64,000 bases of DNA from contig JAIYBW010000006.1 of the NCBI GenBank assembly GCA_027488375.1, forward strand, positions 105,415 to 169,414. Direction: 5' to 3'. The DNA comes from Pseudomonadota bacterium. Lineage in GTDB: Bacteria > Bdellovibrionota > Bacteriovoracia > Bacteriovoracales > Bacteriovoracaceae. The position numbers and the translations under genes were made by a program. Positions 61,329 to 64,000 of this stretch are shown one piece after another. The notes beneath the pieces are model-generated. The model saw only the letters and a program-made list of their open reading frames with translations. It had not been told where the DNA came from and searched no databases. Numbering within the stretch: the stretch's first letter is position 1; every line of letters begins with the position of its first letter.

Positions 61329-62718
61329 TTTCCGCTCCATTTTTTCTTGTGTTTAAAATAAGTCCTTCAACAACTCCCAGGGCGATAGTGGCCGTAATAT
61401 TCCAAGGAGGAGGGAGGAAAATCGAACCAACTCCAGCGACATTAAAACTGAAACCAACTATTTTCTCAAAAGGGCTCGTTGTTGGATTCCAAAGATCATC
61501 GTATTTAACAACGTATTCAAGGTCTTCAAATGTAATGTAACCAGTTTCAAAAGCTGCCGTTACAAGATCCTCATATGTGATTTGCAGCCCTACAAATGTT
61601 TCCATCATTTGTGTTTCAACCATTTCTTTTCTTAAAAGACGTCTTGCTAGGTTAAATTGGCTTTGAGGATCAAGTTCAATCTGTTCAACATAATTCTCTC
61701 TCTCTCCGTTTTCATTAATTGTGCTAAATTCTTGAGAGATAACAGGGCGACCACTTTTAGTATCTGGATCGGCACCCATTCTTTTTGAGGCACGTTGAAT
61801 AATTTGAGCTAATAAGATGATTTGTGTTTCGTCATACTTCTTAAAGAGGACTTTACGTCTTGTCATCCTTGAGAACCTTCTGATCCTCTCTGATGTGAAA
61901 CTATCTTCTTCCTCAATGTTACGGACAACATAGTTTGAGTTGATAGGTTTCATTTTGTCTTTAGCATTGAAAATGATTTTGAAATAATCTCTTAACCAGA
62001 AATTTCTCTTTGTCACAAAGCTTTTTGTACGAAGATATTCAAGCTTATTGTAAGTCTCGAGGTTGAAAATGTTTTGTCTGTAAGCTTCCTTTAAGAGAAG
62101 TTTGAAGTGGCGTTTTTTATCTGATGCTATGTTGTGCTTATTCTTAATTTTATTTTTGATATAAATGAATTCCTGATAAACACAACGGTCAGATTCATCA
62201 GGCCATACTGAAAAACCAGAGAATAATTCTGCGACATCGTTTTTTTCTAAAAGTTTTTTTGCTTTTAAGCCAGTTTTAGAACGTCTTTTATTAAGTTTGA
62301 GTTCCCCAAATTCTTCTTGATCAGTTGAGAGTCCAATAAGAATGTCATAGAAAATGTCATCAATCGCATTCGTAACTCTAAGCATTTTGAATGTGTCTTG
62401 TAGATTTTCTAGTGAAACGTTGATACCAGATTCTTTTAAGTTTTTTGATAATTGAGCGATAAATCTTAATTCACACTGAGCATCTTCTTGATCAAGGTAG
62501 TTTTGGATTGTTGAATAAAGGATGTTTTTAATTTTTGTATTTTGATTTTGATCTTGAAATTTTTCTTTGATTCTTTTTTGTTCATTTTTACTAAACGAGC
62601 TGATGAAAACTTCTTTAGTGTTCTTTAGTTTTGCAATTGTTTCCATGGGAATTGTGGCCCATGCTGAAGTGATGGAGAGAAAGATGATCAGCATGATGAA
62701 GTTTGTGATGCGAAGCAT
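61300..62718 (-). CDS. Large secreted protein of unknown function
   Basis: A 472-residue protein with a signal peptide (MLRITNFIMLIIFLSITSAWA). The mature region is helical, charged and lysine/glutamate-rich, with a late hydrophobic stretch (ATIALGVVEGLILN, about 445-460) preceded by SFNVAGVGSIFLPPPWN. No domain is recognised. It starts a two-gene unit with the metalloprotease-like gene, suggesting that one could be substrate or chaperone of the other, although there is no direct evidence. Confidence 0.75.
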   Translation of the reverse strand: MLRITNFIMLIIFLSITSAWATIPMETIAKLKNTKEVFISSFSKNEQKRIKEKFQDQNQNTKIKNILYSTIQNYLDQEDAQCELRFIAQLSKNLKESGINVSLENLQDTFKMLRVTNAIDDIFYDILIGLSTDQEEFGELKLNKRRSKTGLKAKKLLEKNDVAELFSGFSVWPDESDRCVYQEFIYIKNKIKNKHNIASDKKRHFKLLLKEAYRQNIFNLETYNKLEYLRTKSFVTKRNFWLRDYFKIIFNAKDKMKPINSNYVVRNIEEEDSFTSERIRRFSRMTRRKVLFKKYDETQIILLAQIIQRASKRMGADPDTKSGRPVISQEFSTINENGERENYVEQIELDPQSQFNLARRLLRKEMVETQMMETFVGLQITYEDLVTAAFETGYITFEDLEYVVKYDDLWNPTTSPFEKIVGFSFNVAGVGSIFLPPPWNITATIALGVVEGLILNTRKNGAENDNPATFIE

Positions 62719-63051
62719 ATAAACATGTTCCCTTGTATGTATGGCAGAATTATGGCCTATTTTCAGTCTTCTAAGTGCTTAATATGATGAATTAGGTCGT
62801 ATTTTTCACGGATGTTTAATTTATAGACAATCTTATGATTCGCTTAAGATTGAGAGCATGTAAAAATTTTATTTTAGTCCTAAGTGCTTGTATTTTATGA
62901 ATATTTACTGTCGATTCTTTTTGCGTTTCGTCTTAAATGTAAGACTCTGACATTTTTTTTCACTAATTACGCTAACAAATCGCTATTATCCGTCAAAATT
63001 GGTCAGTTTTAATAACGGCCCTCAGGGTCATTTAATTTATTTGGAGATACC
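62719..63051. other. Divergent promoter region
   Basis: This 333-base gap separates the divergent secreted protein gene and the collagen-like gene. A TTTGGAGATACC ribosome binding site precedes the collagen-like start. No further gene is visible; no convincing promoter hexamers were settled on. Confidence 0.5.
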
Positions 63052-64000
63052 ATGCATTTTAACACGCTCAGAAAAGTGATCAGCTTATCCATTGCTATCG
63101 CTATTGCTTCGAACACAGCTCTTGCTGGAAATTTTAGTGGTACAAAAAGTGTATCTTCAAGCACACGTCATTCGGAAGAAATTCAAAGAGTCTTTGATGA
63201 GTATCAATACGACATGGATGGTTGGGATGGATCTGATCGTCAATATAAGCAAGAATCTGATCTTCGTTTAGCTCAAGGTTTGCGCTCTCTCCTTGCAGAT
63301 AAAGTATCTCCACAAGATATCCAAATTGAAATGGAAAATAGAATTCTTTCTCCAGCAAAGAAGAAAGAATATCGTGCACTTTTAAATTCACTTAAAGAGC
63401 AAGATTTAACAGAAACTGAGATTGCTCAAAATGCAGTGAAGTTCATGGGTGATGGTAATCAAACAGGTGCTGCATTCAATTCTGGATCAAACATTAATAT
63501 CAAAAAAATTGCGATTATTGTTGGAGTTGCCATCGTAGCAACTGTAACTGTGATGATGATTATTGAATTAAGAAAGTTAAAGAAAGGCTACTACAACGGA
63601 AAAGATGGTGTTGATGGTCAGAATGGTTCAAATGGCACCAATGGTACTGATGGAATTCAAGGAATCCAAGGTATCCAGGGCCCTAAAGGTGATAAAGGCG
63701 ACAAGGGTGATAAAGGCGACAAGGGTGACAAAGGTGATAAGGGTGACAAAGGTGACCAGGGTGAGCGCGGCCTACAAGGTGAGAAAGGCGATAAGGGTGA
63801 TAAAGGCGATAAAGGTGACCAAGGTGAGAAAGGCGATAAGGGTGATAAAGGTGATAAAGGCGATAAAGGTGACAAGGGTGATAAAGGTGACCAAGGCGTA
63901 AACGGCGATAAAGGTGACAAGGGTGATAAAGGTGATCGCGGTGATAACGGCGATAAAGGTGACAAGGGTGATAAAGGTGATCGCGGAGATAACGGCGATA
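63052..64000 (+). CDS. Membrane-anchored collagen-like protein (partial, runs off window)
   Basis: The frame opens at ATG 63052 (GGAG upstream) and stays open to the window end, 316 codons. It starts with a signal peptide (MHFNTLRKVISLSIAIAIAS, ending ALA), then a charged helical region (about 26-150), a membrane helix (IAIIVGVAIVATVTVMMII, about 153-171) and, from about residue 183, uninterrupted Gly-X-Y triplets. The first triplets are varied (GKDGVDGQNGSNGTNG), then mostly GDK. The basic/acidic GDK triplets favour a collagen triple helix. The rest of the gene lies beyond the window, so the length is unknown. Confidence 0.9.
   Translation, partial: MHFNTLRKVISLSIAIAIASNTALAGNFSGTKSVSSSTRHSEEIQRVFDEYQYDMDGWDGSDRQYKQESDLRLAQGLRSLLADKVSPQDIQIEMENRILSPAKKKEYRALLNSLKEQDLTETEIAQNAVKFMGDGNQTGAAFNSGSNINIKKIAIIVGVAIVATVTVMMIIELRKLKKGYYNGKDGVDGQNGSNGTNGTDGIQGIQGIQGPKGDKGDKGDKGDKGDKGDKGDKGDQGERGLQGEKGDKGDKGDKGDQGEKGDKGDKGDKGDKGDKGDKGDQGVNGDKGDKGDKGDRGDNGDKGDKGDKGDRGDNGD

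Noticed and set aside
63657..63965. 102-residue SPLSPLSP-type frame on the minus strand
   Set aside because: It is the antisense shadow of the GDK-coding repeat; the plus-strand frame has signal peptide, ribosome binding site and Gly-X-Y logic.

Overview
This window reads as Gram-negative chromosomal DNA of low GC content. The evidence is envelope-type genes (secreted proteins with Sec signal peptides, an O-antigen ligase-like protein, undecaprenyl-phosphate type sugar transferases, flippases) and clear AG-rich ribosome binding sites. The mix of genes, with many type II toxin-antitoxin pairs, a lysine-rich collagen-like surface protein and secreted proteins of unknown family, would fit a Bdellovibrionota/deltaproteobacteria-like lineage. 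That placement is an impression, not something shown by a marker gene. I saw no rRNA, tRNA, CRISPR array or phage structural gene.

Layout. 1-3.6 kb: housekeeping and small secreted genes (EamA permease, msrB, apaG, a FAH-family enzyme). 3.6-14.8 kb: an inorganic-carbon acquisition island with SulP transporter plus beta-carbonic anhydrase, a two-component system, and a second operon of SulP, dabA and dabB. Three contiguous 11-bp direct repeats lie next to a TATAAT box between the response-regulator gene and the second operon, which ties the two-component system to that operon. 14.8-22.3 kb: trmO, an alkaline-phosphatase-fold membrane phosphotransferase, glycosyltransferases, a nucleotidyltransferase, a DEAD-box helicase, a toxin-antitoxin pair with a perfect palindromic operator, and a cupin. 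22.3-25.1 kb: an accessory patch with small proteins, a second toxin-antitoxin pair, REP-like palindromes, and two diverged copies of a structured element. The better-kept copy of that element encodes a 24-residue hydrophobic peptide and has opposite-strand promoter and terminator signals, so it is a candidate type I toxin-antitoxin system.

25.1-54.7 kb: a large surface-polysaccharide locus. It contains a sugar epimerase and its decayed duplicate, rfbB, rfbA and wecE (the dTDP-4-amino-4,6-dideoxygalactose route; rfbC and rfbD are absent), two flippases, several GT2 transferases, methyltransferases, a PhyH dioxygenase, a tightly coupled seven-gene legionaminic-acid operon (legB-legC-legH-legI-legG-ptmE-legF), a polyprenyl-phosphate sugar-1-phosphate transferase with a truncated paralogue, and an O-antigen ligase/polymerase. 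Long AT-rich gene-poor stretches and gene remnants suggest repeated exchange of cassettes.

52.7-60 kb: a second accessory patch with two more toxin-antitoxin pairs (RelE-like and BrnT/BrnA), the same REP-like palindromes, and a cyclase plus hybrid histidine kinase cassette bracketed by a 32-bp direct repeat that copies the 3' end of the neighbouring gene. 60-64 kb: secreted proteins of unknown role, one with a zinc-protease HExxH motif, and the start of a membrane-anchored collagen-like protein that runs off the window.
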